Source: CAYOPZ01 sp964406005 (GTDB lineage: Bacteria > Bacteroidota > Bacteroidia > Bacteroidales > SM23-62). From it: a stretch of 64,000 nucleotides of DNA. Under the pieces are notes generated by a model that worked only from the letters and a program-made list of their open reading frames with translations, did no database searches and was not told the origin of the DNA. This document shows, in pieces, positions 16,654 to 25,543 of this stretch (the stretch's first letter is position 1; every line of letters starts with the position of its first letter). The DNA lies in the NCBI GenBank assembly GCA_964406005.1, contig CAYOPZ010000001.1, positions 62,001-126,000 of the forward strand. Direction: 5' to 3'. Both the position numbers and the translations under genes were made by a program.

Positions 16654-16995
16654 TCATATTGCCAGAAGACCTTTTTCGTTTGTTCTCACTTTATAAACCT
16701 CGTCAACCGGAGACTGAACGATTATCCCATCTCCCTCATAACCTGTTACAGCACTTCTTCGGATCACCGCTATAACCTTATCGGCATGCTCATCTGCAAT
16801 CACGATCTCAAGTTTAACAACCTTATAGGACCCGGTAATCGGAAACTTATCACTAATATGGATATTCTCACGATCTGAATACTGCCCTGTCCCCTGGCAT
16901 TCAACAAAAGTCATGCAACAGAATCCTGCTTCGTTCAGAGCCTTGTAAACTTCGTCCGTTTTTCTTTGCCTGATATATGCTTTGATTAATTTCAT
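16654..16995 (-). CDS. PII-like regulator of the heavy-metal locus
   Basis: 113 residues with PII/GlnB fold features: start MKLIKAYIRQRKTDEVYKAL, and C-terminal GDGIIVQSPVDEVYKVRTNE, close to the PII signature. The T-loop region is divergent, without the usual uridylylated Tyr motif, and contains FCCMTFVEC with three Cys. A PII subgroup, PII-NG, is known to be encoded next to CusABC-type pumps, and this gene lies directly downstream of such an operon. It overlaps the end of the Cys-rich membrane protein by 4 bases (ATGA), so they probably act together. Metal rather than nitrogen signalling is inferred. Confidence 0.75.
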   Translation of the reverse strand: MKLIKAYIRQRKTDEVYKALNEAGFCCMTFVECQGTGQYSDRENIHISDKFPITGSYKVVKLEIVIADEHADKVIAVIRRSAVTGYEGDGIIVQSPVDEVYKVRTNEKGLLAI

Positions 16996-17210
16996 GTTTT
17001 AACAAGTTTGTTGATTTTATTTTCCGGACAGTCTGCCAGATCCTGCAATTGACATTTTGCACAGCCCCCGTCCTCATCCGGATCACCGCCTTCCAGCGAA
17101 CAGCCGTGTATCGTGAATTCCGCATTGCGGTTAAACAATAACTTCACGCCAAATGCCAGCATGGAGAAAGCCACGATAAATGCCGATATAATAAAAACCT
17201 TTAAAAACAT
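16992..17210 (-). CDS. Cys-rich single-pass membrane protein
   Basis: 72 residues from ATG 17210 (a TTG at 17222 is possible). One membrane helix (VFIISAFIVAFSMLAFGVKL) is followed by a soluble tail with four Cys in a pattern C-x(13)-C-x(2)-C-x(7)-C (HGCSLEG, GGCAKCQLQDLADCPE). The tail looks like a metal or Fe-S binding loop. It is the first gene after the repeat-bearing promoter at 17240-17300 and is translationally coupled to the PII-like gene. I do not recognise a named family. Confidence 0.7.
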   Translation of the reverse strand: MFLKVFIISAFIVAFSMLAFGVKLLFNRNAEFTIHGCSLEGGDPDEDGGCAKCQLQDLADCPENKINKLVKT

Positions 17211-17239
17211 TTGATCTGACAATAGTTATTTCTCAACAC

Positions 17240-17300
17240 CAAAGTTACAATACATTAACAGTCATTCCTTTACACAATTATGGATTTGATGTTCATAATT
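17240..17300 (-). promoter_or_regulatory. Second candidate metal-responsive promoter with 21-base repeat
   Basis: On the minus strand a perfect -7 element TAACTTTG (17240-17247) has upstream boxes AATTGTGTAA (17270-17279) and AATTATGAAC (17291-17300), spaced 21 bases. The proximal box is the same 23-base step from the -7 element as in the 13.5 kb promoter. It would drive the Cys-rich membrane, PII-like, YHS-flavoprotein, cytochrome c, barrel and DUF302 genes. The region also follows the cusB stop codon. Confidence 0.6.
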
Positions 17301-17307
17301 TTTCCAT

Positions 17308-19179
17308 TTAGAATTCGAGTGTTTCCCTTGTCTCACCGCATCCCATCATGGCTTCCCCGAAATAGGGATTCCGGATCTCCTTAATGCTGCTAAACCAGTA
17401 GGCTCCTTTTTCACCGATGGCCATTGGACAGTACTGGTAATAGACCGTTCCTTTCTCAAGACCGAAGGTTTTCAGGGTGTTGTAAAAGGCCGAATTGAAG
17501 GCCGCAAAGGCAGCCCGCTGTCCTTCAATATCCTTTCCGGCCAGGATTTTATCCATTGCCGGGGCGAGTGCACCCAGTTGAGTCATCCACTGCATATGGG
17601 CGTTCCCTTTTAAGAGCTCCATATCGACGGACTCCAGCGCTGATTTTACATTTCCGGCATTCTTCAATACCTCTTCCTCATCGGAGGCCACGAAGGCATC
17701 TTTCATAGTGAGATAGGCATCGTATACACTCTGAAGCTCCTCCCTGAATTCATTGCTCACAACGGTTTCGGCCGCTCCGGATTCCCCGGTTTCTGCTCCG
17801 CCGGCTTCCGGGGTTCCCGGACTTTCTCCGGTACTCCGCTCCATATCCTGACCGGAGGAAGAGCCGTTCCCTGAACCCATGTCCATGTTCATGTGACCCG
17901 TCGACGCGGTGCCACCCTCAGGGTTCATCATACTCGGGAGTCCCGCGAGCTGCGCCGCCGCATCGATCCTGAACACCCCGTTGACGGCGATTTCCTCTCC
18001 TTCTGCCAGACCCTCGCTTACCACGTAAAAGTCACCGGCTTCCGGTCCCAGAACGATTTCGCGATACAGGAAGGTCGGAGACGGACGATCCGGAATCTTA
18101 ACGTAGATCACCGCCCTTTCACCCGTCCATAATACGGCCGATTTGGGGATCATTATCTTATCCGCTCCGCCGGCAATGGTCGAATGCAGCCTGCCGTTCA
18201 CGAACATGCCCGGTTTAAGCCGGAGTCCCGGGTTATCCATTTCTATCCTTACCTTCGAGACACGGGTTTTATTGTTAATAAAAGGATCGATGTATGAAAC
18301 CTTCCCGCTGAATACTTCTCCCGGCAGCGACTGAACGGAGAAAACGGCTTGGTTTCCCTGTTTTATCCACGGCAGGTCGCTCTCGTAAGCGTCAAGCATG
18401 ATCCAGATCTTTGTCAGATCTATAACCTGGAACAATGCACTCCCCTCCTTTACGTAATCGCCCAGGGCCACGTGACGCATCATTACGGTCCCCGATATGG
18501 GCGAAAGCACGTCAAAATACAAACGCGGTTCCCCTTTCCTTTCGATGTCTGAGATCTGTTCATCGCTCAGGTCCCAGAGCTTAAGTTTTGTCTTTGCCGC
18601 TGAATAAAGGGCAGGCCTGGTTTCGCGGGTTGCTTCCGCTTCCAGCAGCTCCTTCTGCGCTGCCACCAGGCCGGGAGAATAGATCGTGGCCAGTTTCTGG
18701 CCCCTGGTCACATTCTGTCCCGTATAATTTACAAGGAGTTTTTCGATCCGGCCCCCAAACCGGGCGGTCAGTTCGGCAATGTTCCGTTCGTCCGGTTCAA
18801 CCTTGCCCTGCAGGAACAGATCGCGGACCGGTGTCCCCTTGGTGATCCGCAGGGTTTGTATGTCCGCCAGGCTGGCTGACGCCTCGGTCATCGAAATTTC
18901 GTCAGGATTGAATTCGCCGGATTCGCTCTCGAGAGTGGATAAAGGGATCAGCTCCATCCCGCAGATGGGGCAATTCCCGGGCTTGTCCTCCCTGATCTGC
19001 GGGTGCATGGAGCAGGTCCAGATCGTGGCTTCCGCCTCACTGTGCTCGTGTTCTGCAACGGTTTCCCCGGAACTTTTATCACCGGAATGGAATAACACGC
19101 CCCCGGCCAGCAATCCGACGATCAGGCCGCCTGCGATCCATCCGAGATTCTGTCTGATTTTTGTGAACCATGTTTTCAT
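17308..19179 (-). CDS. cusB: CusB-like RND periplasmic adaptor with HMBD and DUF3347
   Basis: 623 residues. An N-terminal membrane anchor (GWIAGGLIVGLLAGGVLF) is followed by an HMBD at about 53-80 (WTCSMHPQIREDKPGNCPIC), then the membrane-fusion-protein body (barrel-sandwich halves around GRIEKLLVNYTGQNVTRGQK and YFDVLSPISGTVMMRHVALG). A Ser/Gly/Met-rich linker near 430-475 leads to a C-terminal DUF3347 domain (VYDAYLTMKDAFVASDEEEV to YYQYCPMAIGEKGAYW). It links CusA to the TolC-like channel and passes Cu/Ag to the pump. It is the third gene of the cusA-cusC-cusB operon. Standard CusB is about 400 residues; the additions are common in Bacteroidota. Confidence 0.9.
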   Translation of the reverse strand: MKTWFTKIRQNLGWIAGGLIVGLLAGGVLFHSGDKSSGETVAEHEHSEAEATIWTCSMHPQIREDKPGNCPICGMELIPLSTLESESGEFNPDEISMTEASASLADIQTLRITKGTPVRDLFLQGKVEPDERNIAELTARFGGRIEKLLVNYTGQNVTRGQKLATIYSPGLVAAQKELLEAEATRETRPALYSAAKTKLKLWDLSDEQISDIERKGEPRLYFDVLSPISGTVMMRHVALGDYVKEGSALFQVIDLTKIWIMLDAYESDLPWIKQGNQAVFSVQSLPGEVFSGKVSYIDPFINNKTRVSKVRIEMDNPGLRLKPGMFVNGRLHSTIAGGADKIMIPKSAVLWTGERAVIYVKIPDRPSPTFLYREIVLGPEAGDFYVVSEGLAEGEEIAVNGVFRIDAAAQLAGLPSMMNPEGGTASTGHMNMDMGSGNGSSSGQDMERSTGESPGTPEAGGAETGESGAAETVVSNEFREELQSVYDAYLTMKDAFVASDEEEVLKNAGNVKSALESVDMELLKGNAHMQWMTQLGALAPAMDKILAGKDIEGQRAAFAAFNSAFYNTLKTFGLEKGTVYYQYCPMAIGEKGAYWFSSIKEIRNPYFGEAMMGCGETRETLEF

Positions 19180-19195
19180 GATATCATGTTTTAAA

Positions 19196-20428
19196 TTATT
19201 TACCCGTTAAATACATAATGAAGGAGGTGGCTGCCTCATGATCGGCCCTCGCTTTTTCTGTTTCAAGGGCGTATTTGAGCACCTGCCGTTCCATCCGGAG
19301 CACTTCTTCGAAATTTGCGCTGTTTGCCGCATAATCAACCTGGAGCAGATCCACGGATTTCCTCGCCAGGTCGGATTGTTCCCGGTTAAGCTTTATTCGC
19401 CTTTCGGCATCCCTGAGATCGCGCCAGGCACCTTCGAACAGGGTTTCAAGCAGGTTGGTTTTGTCAATTTTTTCTTCCTGCCTGGCCGCTTCCATGTAGA
19501 TGGCCTCCCCAACCTTGGCCCGGTATTTTTCCCGGTAGAGAGGTATTGAAATCCCGACGGTTGGAAAAACAAAGGCATCCTTCCCTGCCAGGTTGTTCTC
19601 TCCCTTCCCGGTCACCATGTATTCGAACCCTATTGAAAATCCGGGCAGCCCGGACTTCCTTGCCGCCTCCTGTCCGGACTTCAGGGATTCAATCTGGCGA
19701 TCCAGGCTCAGCAGCCGGTGGTTCCCTGCCCGGATACTGTCGAGAAGTGCATCTTTATCCCCGGGCAATGCAGTAAGCCGGAGGACATCGGGCAATTCAA
19801 CGGTTTCATCGGTTTCGCTGTTAAGCAGATTGTTGAACCTGGTTGTCTGGACACCCATATTATCTTTAAGCAGGGCCAGCTGGTTCTCCAGGTCCCCGAT
19901 CTCTATCTCCAACCTGTAGTTATCCACCGCCGATACCAGGCCCGTTTCAATCTTGACAAGCACCAGGTTCCGGAATGTATTCAGGATTTCCAGGTTTTCC
20001 CCGGTAATGCGGATGGCCTGCTGCGTAACATACAGATTGTAATAAGCATCCCGGATATCGTTAAACAGGCTTGATTTTGCTTCTTCGAAGGCTTCGTATT
20101 TCGCCTCCGCCATCCGGGTTGCGGCATCCGCCCTGTCTCCCAGCATCCCGAACCAGGGAAACATCTGGCTTGCGGAGAATTTGAATTCCTGAGGGCCCAT
20201 CCGGGTTTCAACCGGCCTGATGAAATAGCCGAACATCACTTTCGGGTCCGGCAGGGCTTTGACCTGCGGGATGTTTTCCAGGGCGGCAAGATATTCGTTG
20301 AATTTCACCTTAAGCGCAGCATTGTTCATGGCCGACCTTTCCAGGTAAGTGTCGAGGTAATCCTGCGATGCTGCGCTGAATGAAATGAAGGAAATAAGCA
20401 GAACGAATATGAATTTACTGGTCTTCAT
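19196..20428 (-). CDS. cusC: TolC-family outer-membrane channel of the Cus pump
   Basis: 410 residues with a signal peptide (ISFSAASQ). Coiled-coil helices of the OEP/TolC family repeat twice: YLAALENIPQVKALPDPKVM, AKYEAFEEAKSSLFNDIRDA, and LLDSIRAGNHRLLSLDRQIE through VDYAANSANFEEVLRMERQV. Family members form the outer-membrane duct of tripartite efflux pumps. The start lies 14 bases inside the end of cusA, and cusB follows 16 bases later, so all three are co-transcribed and translationally linked. Confidence 0.9.
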   Translation of the reverse strand: MKTSKFIFVLLISFISFSAASQDYLDTYLERSAMNNAALKVKFNEYLAALENIPQVKALPDPKVMFGYFIRPVETRMGPQEFKFSASQMFPWFGMLGDRADAATRMAEAKYEAFEEAKSSLFNDIRDAYYNLYVTQQAIRITGENLEILNTFRNLVLVKIETGLVSAVDNYRLEIEIGDLENQLALLKDNMGVQTTRFNNLLNSETDETVELPDVLRLTALPGDKDALLDSIRAGNHRLLSLDRQIESLKSGQEAARKSGLPGFSIGFEYMVTGKGENNLAGKDAFVFPTVGISIPLYREKYRAKVGEAIYMEAARQEEKIDKTNLLETLFEGAWRDLRDAERRIKLNREQSDLARKSVDLLQVDYAANSANFEEVLRMERQVLKYALETEKARADHEAATSFIMYLTGK

Positions 20429-23400
20429 TGTATTCCGTTTTAGATGTTTCTACAGGTTTCCTGGTTATTTTATTCTCCTGCCACATACTGTAAAGTACGG
20501 GAACGACAAAAATGGTCAGCACCTGGAATATCATCCCGCCGAACGAAGGGATGGCCATGGGAACCATAATATCCGATCCCTTGCCGGTTGAAGTAAGTAC
20601 CGGGATCAGGGCGATTATCGCGGCAGCGGCAGTCATCATGGCCGGGCGCACCCTGATCGAACCCGCTTCCAGTACCGATTTCCTGACCTCTTCCCTGGTC
20701 CTGGGCTTGTTCCTCCCGAAAACCTGTTGCAGGTAGGTGCCTATTATCACCCCGTTATCGGTGGCGATCCCGAACAATGCCACAAAACCCACCCAGACGG
20801 CAACACTCAGGTTGATCGGGTGCATGTCGAACATATCGCGTATGTTGATCCCCCCTACCGAAAAATTCATGAACCAGTGCTGCCCGTAAAACCACATCAT
20901 CAGGAATCCCCCCGAGAAGGCCACAAAAATTCCCGTGAATATCATGGAGGAGGTGACAACAGACCGAAACTGGAAATACAGGATAAGAAAGATCAGGATA
21001 AGGGAGAGCGGTACCACCAGCATCAGGCGTTTGGTCGCCCGTATCTGATTTTCGTAATTACCGGTGAACACGAAGCTTACCCCGGGAGGAATTACCAGTT
21101 CCCCGCTTTCTATCTTTTCATCAATGAACTTGCGGGCATTTTCAACGACGTCCACTTCGGCATAATCCGGTTTTTTATCGAAAATGACATAACCCACGAG
21201 AAAGGTATTCTCACTCTTGATCATCTGTGGCCCCCTCAGGTAGGTTACCTCCGCCAGTTCCCCCAGGGGCACCTGGGCTCCGGCAGGGGTTGGAATAAGG
21301 ATCTTTTTAAGATCCTCGGGGTTGTCACGGAATTCACGTGCATACCTAACACGCACCGGAAATCTTTCCCGGCCTTCGACGGTCGTGCTTAGTTGCATGC
21401 CACCGACCGTGCCGCTGATGGCAGTCTGAAGGTCTTTGATGCTCAGACCGTACCTGGACGTGGCCCCCCTGTTGATCTTCAATTCCATGTAAGGCTTGCC
21501 GACCACCCGGTCTGCAAAAACCGATCTTGGTTCGATGCCTTCGACCTGTTTAAGGTTCCTTTCCAGCTCGAAGCCTGTTTTTTCGATGGTCTGGAGATCA
21601 GGTCCGAAAACCTTTATGCCCATTGGGGCCCTCATCCCGGTTTGCAGCATGATCAGGCGGGTCTGTATGGGCTGTAGCTTTGGTGCCGACGTCAATCCCG
21701 GAATATTCGCTTCCTTCACGATCTGATCCCAGATGTCATCGGGCGAGGCAATGTTGTCTCTCCACTGCCTGAAATATTCTCCCTTTTTATCCTCTATCAG
21801 ATTATCCCGGTCAATAAGCCGGAAACCGTCAGTTACGGGATTATAGCGGCCCCCGTCCTTTAACACATAAGATTCGTCCCTGTCTACACGGAACCGCATC
21901 CTGTGCCCGTCTTCATCGAGTATGTATTCCGGTTTGTAATTGATGATATTTTCGAACATAGAGATCGGCGCCGGATCCAGGGCTGAATTCACCCTTCCCC
22001 ATTTCCCGACTACCGATTCGACTTCCGGGATTGAATTCACCTTCTGGTCCAGCATGCGTATTACATCTATGTTCTCCTGGACCCCCGAATGCGGCATGGT
22101 TGTCGGCATAAGCAGGAAAGAGCCCTCATCCAGGGCCGGCATGAATTCCTTTCCTACTCCCGGCATAACCCGGGCGACCGATTTCCATGCCCCGGTTTCC
22201 TTAATGAAATGCGGCATGAAACCGAACATGCGGTCTACTCCCTGCCAGCTGACAATGCCGAAAAGGATAAATACGATGGGTATGGCCAGGAATTTCCATT
22301 TATTTGCCAGGGACCACCTCAGGATGCTCCGGTAATATCTTACGATGAGCATCAGGGAACCCAGTACGATGGTAATAATGGATATTACGAACAATAAATT
22401 GGCTGTCAAGCTGTTTTGAGCCCCGAGCGGCATCCAGATCCCGGTCAGGTAGAAAAGGACCACCAGAAGTGCAACCGCGATGTTAATGTATTTCACAAAA
22501 TGCCTTTTATTCTCCGGCCACCTGTCTTCCAGCAGGTTATTCATTCCGACGGCAACCAGGGCAAAAGGTATGATCGAGCGGTCAATGACCCCCGCCACCA
22601 GACCGATGGCTATAAGGATGATGCTCCAGATTCTTCTTGTACTGATTTTCCGGTTCCGCAAGGCAAACAAGATATTCGCCAATGTGGGAATGATAATCAG
22701 CCCGATCACCAGTCCCGATACCATGGCAAAAGTCTTCGTGAATGCCAGCGGCTTGAACAGTTTTCCTTCTGCAGCCTGCATGGCAAATACCGGCAGGAAA
22801 CTTAAAATGGTTGTGGTCAGCGCCGTGAGTACCGCTCCGGCCACCTCGACGGTGGCGTCATAGATCACGGTAAGCAAGCGTTTCCCCCGGGCATCACGGT
22901 TCTCGGGCATCTCAAGATGCCGGACTATGTTTTCAGTGAATACGATCCCCACATCCGCCATTACGCCGATGGCGATGGCAATGCCGGAAAGGGCCACGAT
23001 GTTCGCATCCACCCCGAAATTCCTCATGACGATAAAGGTCATCAGTACCCCTATTGGCAGCAGGCTGGAAATCAGAAAGGAGGCTCTCAGGTTCACCACC
23101 AGCACGATCACCACAATGATGCTGATCAGGATCTCCAGGGTCAGGGCTTCTTCAAGGGTACCCAGGGTCTCCTTGATCAGGCCCGTACGATCGTAAAACG
23201 GTACGATGGTGACCTTCGAAACCGAGCCGTCGTCCAGGGTTTTTGAGGGAAGGCCGGGGGCGATTTCTGCAATTTTATCCTTGACGTTCCGGATCACATC
23301 CATCGGGTTGGCTCCGTACCTGGCTACAACGACCCCTCCCACGGCTTCGGCCCCGCCTTTGTCGAGGCCCCCTCTCCTTGTTGCAGGGCCATAATTGACG

Positions 23401-24242
23401 TGGGCGACATCCCTGAGCATGATCGGCACGTTATCGTTCACGGCGACCACGCTTTCTTCGAGGTCTTCAATGCTTTTTATATATCCCAGCGCCCTGACCA
23501 GGTATTCCGCCCGGTTGAATTCTATCGTCCTGGCTCCGATATCAAGGTTGCTGTTTTTTACCGCCGCCATGATCTGGGCGACGTTCACCCCGTGGGCCTT
23601 CATTGCATCCGGGTCGATATCGACCTGGTATTCCTTGATAAATCCCCCGATGGAGGCCACCTCGGATACCCCTTCCGCGGAAGTCAGGGAATACCTCACA
23701 TAAAAATCCTGGATGGTACGCAATTCCTGCGGGTCCCATCCGCCCGAAGGATTCCCTTCTTTATCCCTCCCCTCCAGGGTATACCAGTAAATCTGTCCCA
23801 GGGCGGTCGCATCCGGACCAAGCGCGGGAGTGGCACCTTCCGGAAGTGTCCCTGCAGGGAGTGAGTTGAGCTTTTCCAGGATCCTGGTCCTGCTCCAGTA
23901 GAAATCCACATTGTCATTGAAAATCACGTAGATGCTGGACAGCCCGAAGATGGAATTGCTGCGGATGGTTTTCACCCCGGGGATTCCGAGCAGCGAGGTG
24001 GTAAGGGGATAGGAGATCTGGTCCTCGATGTCCTGGGGGGATCTTCCGGGCCATTCGGTGTATACGATTTGCTGGTTTTCCCCGATGTCCGGGATGGCGT
24101 CCACGGGAACCGGGTCCCGGGGCAGCACGCCCAGATCCCAGCCGAAGGGTGCGGTGACCAATCCCCATGCAATGAACCCTATCAGGACGATGAAGGTCAC
24201 CAGCCTGTTTTCAAGGAAAAAACGAATGATTCTGTTTAACAT
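20415..24242 (-). CDS. cusA: CusA-type heavy-metal RND efflux pump
   Basis: 1275 residues, against about 1050 in E. coli CusA. It has the HME-RND hallmarks: PVPVDAIPDIGENQQIVYTE near the N-terminus, porter-domain motifs (LNSLPAGTLPEGATPALGPD), membrane helices with GIAIAIGVMADVGIVFTENI, and the C-terminal FGIATDNGVIIGTYLQ. The extra residues include a block with additional hydrophobic helices in the middle (NRKISTRRIWSIILIAIGLV to about ILFGIVSWQGVDR) and a charged insert near DEDGHRMRFRVDRDESYVLK. MLQTGMRAPMGIKVFGPD lies near the Cu(I)-binding Met region. It uses proton motive force to expel periplasmic Cu(I)/Ag(I). Confidence 0.93.
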   Translation of the reverse strand: MLNRIIRFFLENRLVTFIVLIGFIAWGLVTAPFGWDLGVLPRDPVPVDAIPDIGENQQIVYTEWPGRSPQDIEDQISYPLTTSLLGIPGVKTIRSNSIFGLSSIYVIFNDNVDFYWSRTRILEKLNSLPAGTLPEGATPALGPDATALGQIYWYTLEGRDKEGNPSGGWDPQELRTIQDFYVRYSLTSAEGVSEVASIGGFIKEYQVDIDPDAMKAHGVNVAQIMAAVKNSNLDIGARTIEFNRAEYLVRALGYIKSIEDLEESVVAVNDNVPIMLRDVAHVNYGPATRRGGLDKGGAEAVGGVVVARYGANPMDVIRNVKDKIAEIAPGLPSKTLDDGSVSKVTIVPFYDRTGLIKETLGTLEEALTLEILISIIVVIVLVVNLRASFLISSLLPIGVLMTFIVMRNFGVDANIVALSGIAIAIGVMADVGIVFTENIVRHLEMPENRDARGKRLLTVIYDATVEVAGAVLTALTTTILSFLPVFAMQAAEGKLFKPLAFTKTFAMVSGLVIGLIIIPTLANILFALRNRKISTRRIWSIILIAIGLVAGVIDRSIIPFALVAVGMNNLLEDRWPENKRHFVKYINIAVALLVVLFYLTGIWMPLGAQNSLTANLLFVISIITIVLGSLMLIVRYYRSILRWSLANKWKFLAIPIVFILFGIVSWQGVDRMFGFMPHFIKETGAWKSVARVMPGVGKEFMPALDEGSFLLMPTTMPHSGVQENIDVIRMLDQKVNSIPEVESVVGKWGRVNSALDPAPISMFENIINYKPEYILDEDGHRMRFRVDRDESYVLKDGGRYNPVTDGFRLIDRDNLIEDKKGEYFRQWRDNIASPDDIWDQIVKEANIPGLTSAPKLQPIQTRLIMLQTGMRAPMGIKVFGPDLQTIEKTGFELERNLKQVEGIEPRSVFADRVVGKPYMELKINRGATSRYGLSIKDLQTAISGTVGGMQLSTTVEGRERFPVRVRYAREFRDNPEDLKKILIPTPAGAQVPLGELAEVTYLRGPQMIKSENTFLVGYVIFDKKPDYAEVDVVENARKFIDEKIESGELVIPPGVSFVFTGNYENQIRATKRLMLVVPLSLILIFLILYFQFRSVVTSSMIFTGIFVAFSGGFLMMWFYGQHWFMNFSVGGINIRDMFDMHPINLSVAVWVGFVALFGIATDNGVIIGTYLQQVFGRNKPRTREEVRKSVLEAGSIRVRPAMMTAAAAIIALIPVLTSTGKGSDIMVPMAIPSFGGMIFQVLTIFVVPVLYSMWQENKITRKPVETSKTEYNEDQ

Positions 24243-24335
24243 ACTGAAAAGTTTATGATCTTATTGAACAACCTGGGAAACAGAGGTATCCGTCGTGCAA
24301 GTGGACACAACGGCTGCTGTCTGTTCAACGGAAGA

Positions 24336-24704
24336 TCACAAACGATAGGTCTGCAGGGAAGGCAGGTTCGTATGGGGGTTTGACGGGGGACCAAGTCCAT
24401 GCTGTTCCGGAACACAGAAACCGTCCCGAATGGTCAAAGCGTAAATTGTTGTCGTCAGGGGTATCACATGGTAATCCTGATCAGAAGTCAGGTTAAAGAC
24501 CGGGGCAGTGTAGTCGACGGCGAGTTTATAGGTGTCGGTCTGCTCGTGACAGCAGCTCTCATCCATGTCGCTGCAGGTTTTCGCCTTGCCGAACAGGCTG
24601 TACGAAACCAGGTTGTCCCCGCAGTAATGCTTATCAATGGTCACTCCCGTGGTACTGATAACCAATACCAGCGAGAAAAAAACATGTATAAGTTTATAAA
24701 GCAT
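24336..24704 (-). CDS. HYC_CC_PP family protein
   Basis: 122 residues from ATG 24704; the frame opens 99 bases further upstream but that extension has no signal-like start. A hydrophobic N-terminus (LIHVFFSLVLVISTTGVT) is followed by the three signature motifs: DKHYCGD, ESCCHEQ and GPPSNPHTNLPSLQTYRL. This Bacteroidota family usually precedes a TonB-dependent receptor or copper genes and is presumed to bind metal through its Cys/His set. Here it lies 93 bases upstream of cusA, in the same direction. Confidence 0.8.
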   Translation of the reverse strand: MLYKLIHVFFSLVLVISTTGVTIDKHYCGDNLVSYSLFGKAKTCSDMDESCCHEQTDTYKLAVDYTAPVFNLTSDQDYHVIPLTTTIYALTIRDGFCVPEQHGLGPPSNPHTNLPSLQTYRL

Positions 24705-24711
24705 TGGGAGG

Positions 24712-24719
24712 CAAAAATA
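24712..24719 (-). promoter_or_regulatory. Possible -7 element of the HYC_CC_PP/cus promoter
   Basis: TATTTTTG on the minus strand fits TAnnTTTG. It ends 8 bases before the chosen ATG, which would give an almost leaderless transcript, so either the promoter or the start codon choice may be off. Confidence 0.3.
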
Positions 24720-24771
24720 TTTACCCTGCAAAGAAAGGGAGAATAATGAAAGAGATTTTATAGAATTTTCG

Positions 24772-24791
24772 AATAATTGTACAAAATTATT
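24772..24791. repeat. Palindrome upstream of HYC_CC_PP/cusA
   Basis: AATAATT and AATTATT form a perfect 7-base inverted repeat across 6 bases, about 70-90 bases upstream of the HYC_CC_PP start. It does not match the 21-base repeats at the other two copper promoters. Possible operator for cus expression. Confidence 0.3.
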
Positions 24792-24872
24792 GCCGGCAGG
24801 CATCCCCTGTCAGGTGTTATTTACATATCATCCGGTATGACCGCCAGGTCCTTGAATGGCAGATAATCGGCA

Positions 24873-25454
24873 TCATTCCCCCAAACGATCAATCGGGATT
24901 CGCTTGATGCTTTTGATTTTTTTGAAATGGGAAGGGCTCAGGCCCGTTACTTTTTTAAACTGGGTGCTGAGATGTTGAGAACTGCTGTATCCCAGCCTGT
25001 AAGCTATCTCGCTGAATGTCAACTCGTCATATACGATCATTTCCTTTATTTTCTCGATCTTCTGAAGGATAATGTATTTTTCGATCGTAATGCCTTCGAC
25101 CGATGAGAAAAGCGTGCTGAGACTTGAATAATCGGCCCCGATCTTCCGGGCCAGGTAGGTGGAAAAAACCATATGCGGGGGAATCTCCTCCCCGTGGTGA
25201 ATGACGTTGATGATCTCGGTCTTTATCCGGTTTACGGTCCGGCTCTTATGATCGCTGATGATCTCAAATCCCTCCCTGTCAAGAGTCTGTCTCAGTTTCT
25301 CAAATGTTTCAGTATCCGGTCCGGCACCGAGTATGAGTTCCCCCAGACTGACCGATTCGACATCCAGCCCGAGTCCTTCCGCTGATTCCCGCACTGCCCT
25401 GATGCATCGCGGGCAAACCATATGCTTGATATAAATCGTATACTTCTCAGACAT
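24873..25454 (-). CDS. AraC-family regulator with HMA-like N-terminal domain
   Basis: 193 residues. Residues 1-70 resemble a ferredoxin-like HMA domain with the metal site HMVCPRCIRAVRES (Cys14, Cys17). Residues 85-185 are an AraC-type double helix-turn-helix: GITIEKYIILQKIEKIKEMI and LTFSEIAYRLGYSSSQHLST then FKKVTGLSPSHFKK. The combination suggests a transcription factor that senses Cu(I) or another soft metal. It sits at the head of the copper island, 168 bases upstream of the HYC_CC_PP gene. It is the best candidate to bind the repeats at 13.5 and 17.3 kb. The lead-in AAGGAAATAC near its start slightly resembles their core. Confidence 0.8.
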   Translation of the reverse strand: MSEKYTIYIKHMVCPRCIRAVRESAEGLGLDVESVSLGELILGAGPDTETFEKLRQTLDREGFEIISDHKSRTVNRIKTEIINVIHHGEEIPPHMVFSTYLARKIGADYSSLSTLFSSVEGITIEKYIILQKIEKIKEMIVYDELTFSEIAYRLGYSSSQHLSTQFKKVTGLSPSHFKKIKSIKRIPIDRLGE

Positions 25455-25543
25455 AACTTGTATTTCCTTATAAAAATTGACCGGGACAGAAGGTATTCAG
25501 CCTGCTTATCCCGGCTTCCGTCATTATCCGGCCAGGCAGACTA

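Noticed and set aside
20727..21392. Long plus-strand frames opposite cusA.
   Set aside because: Composition follows the antisense of cusA, and the products are His/Pro-rich without family resemblance.
24743..24872. A copy of the 21-base copper promoter upstream of HYC_CC_PP/cusA.
   Set aside because: Neither the conserved block nor the paired boxes occur at the matching distance from its -7-like element; only an unrelated palindrome is visible.
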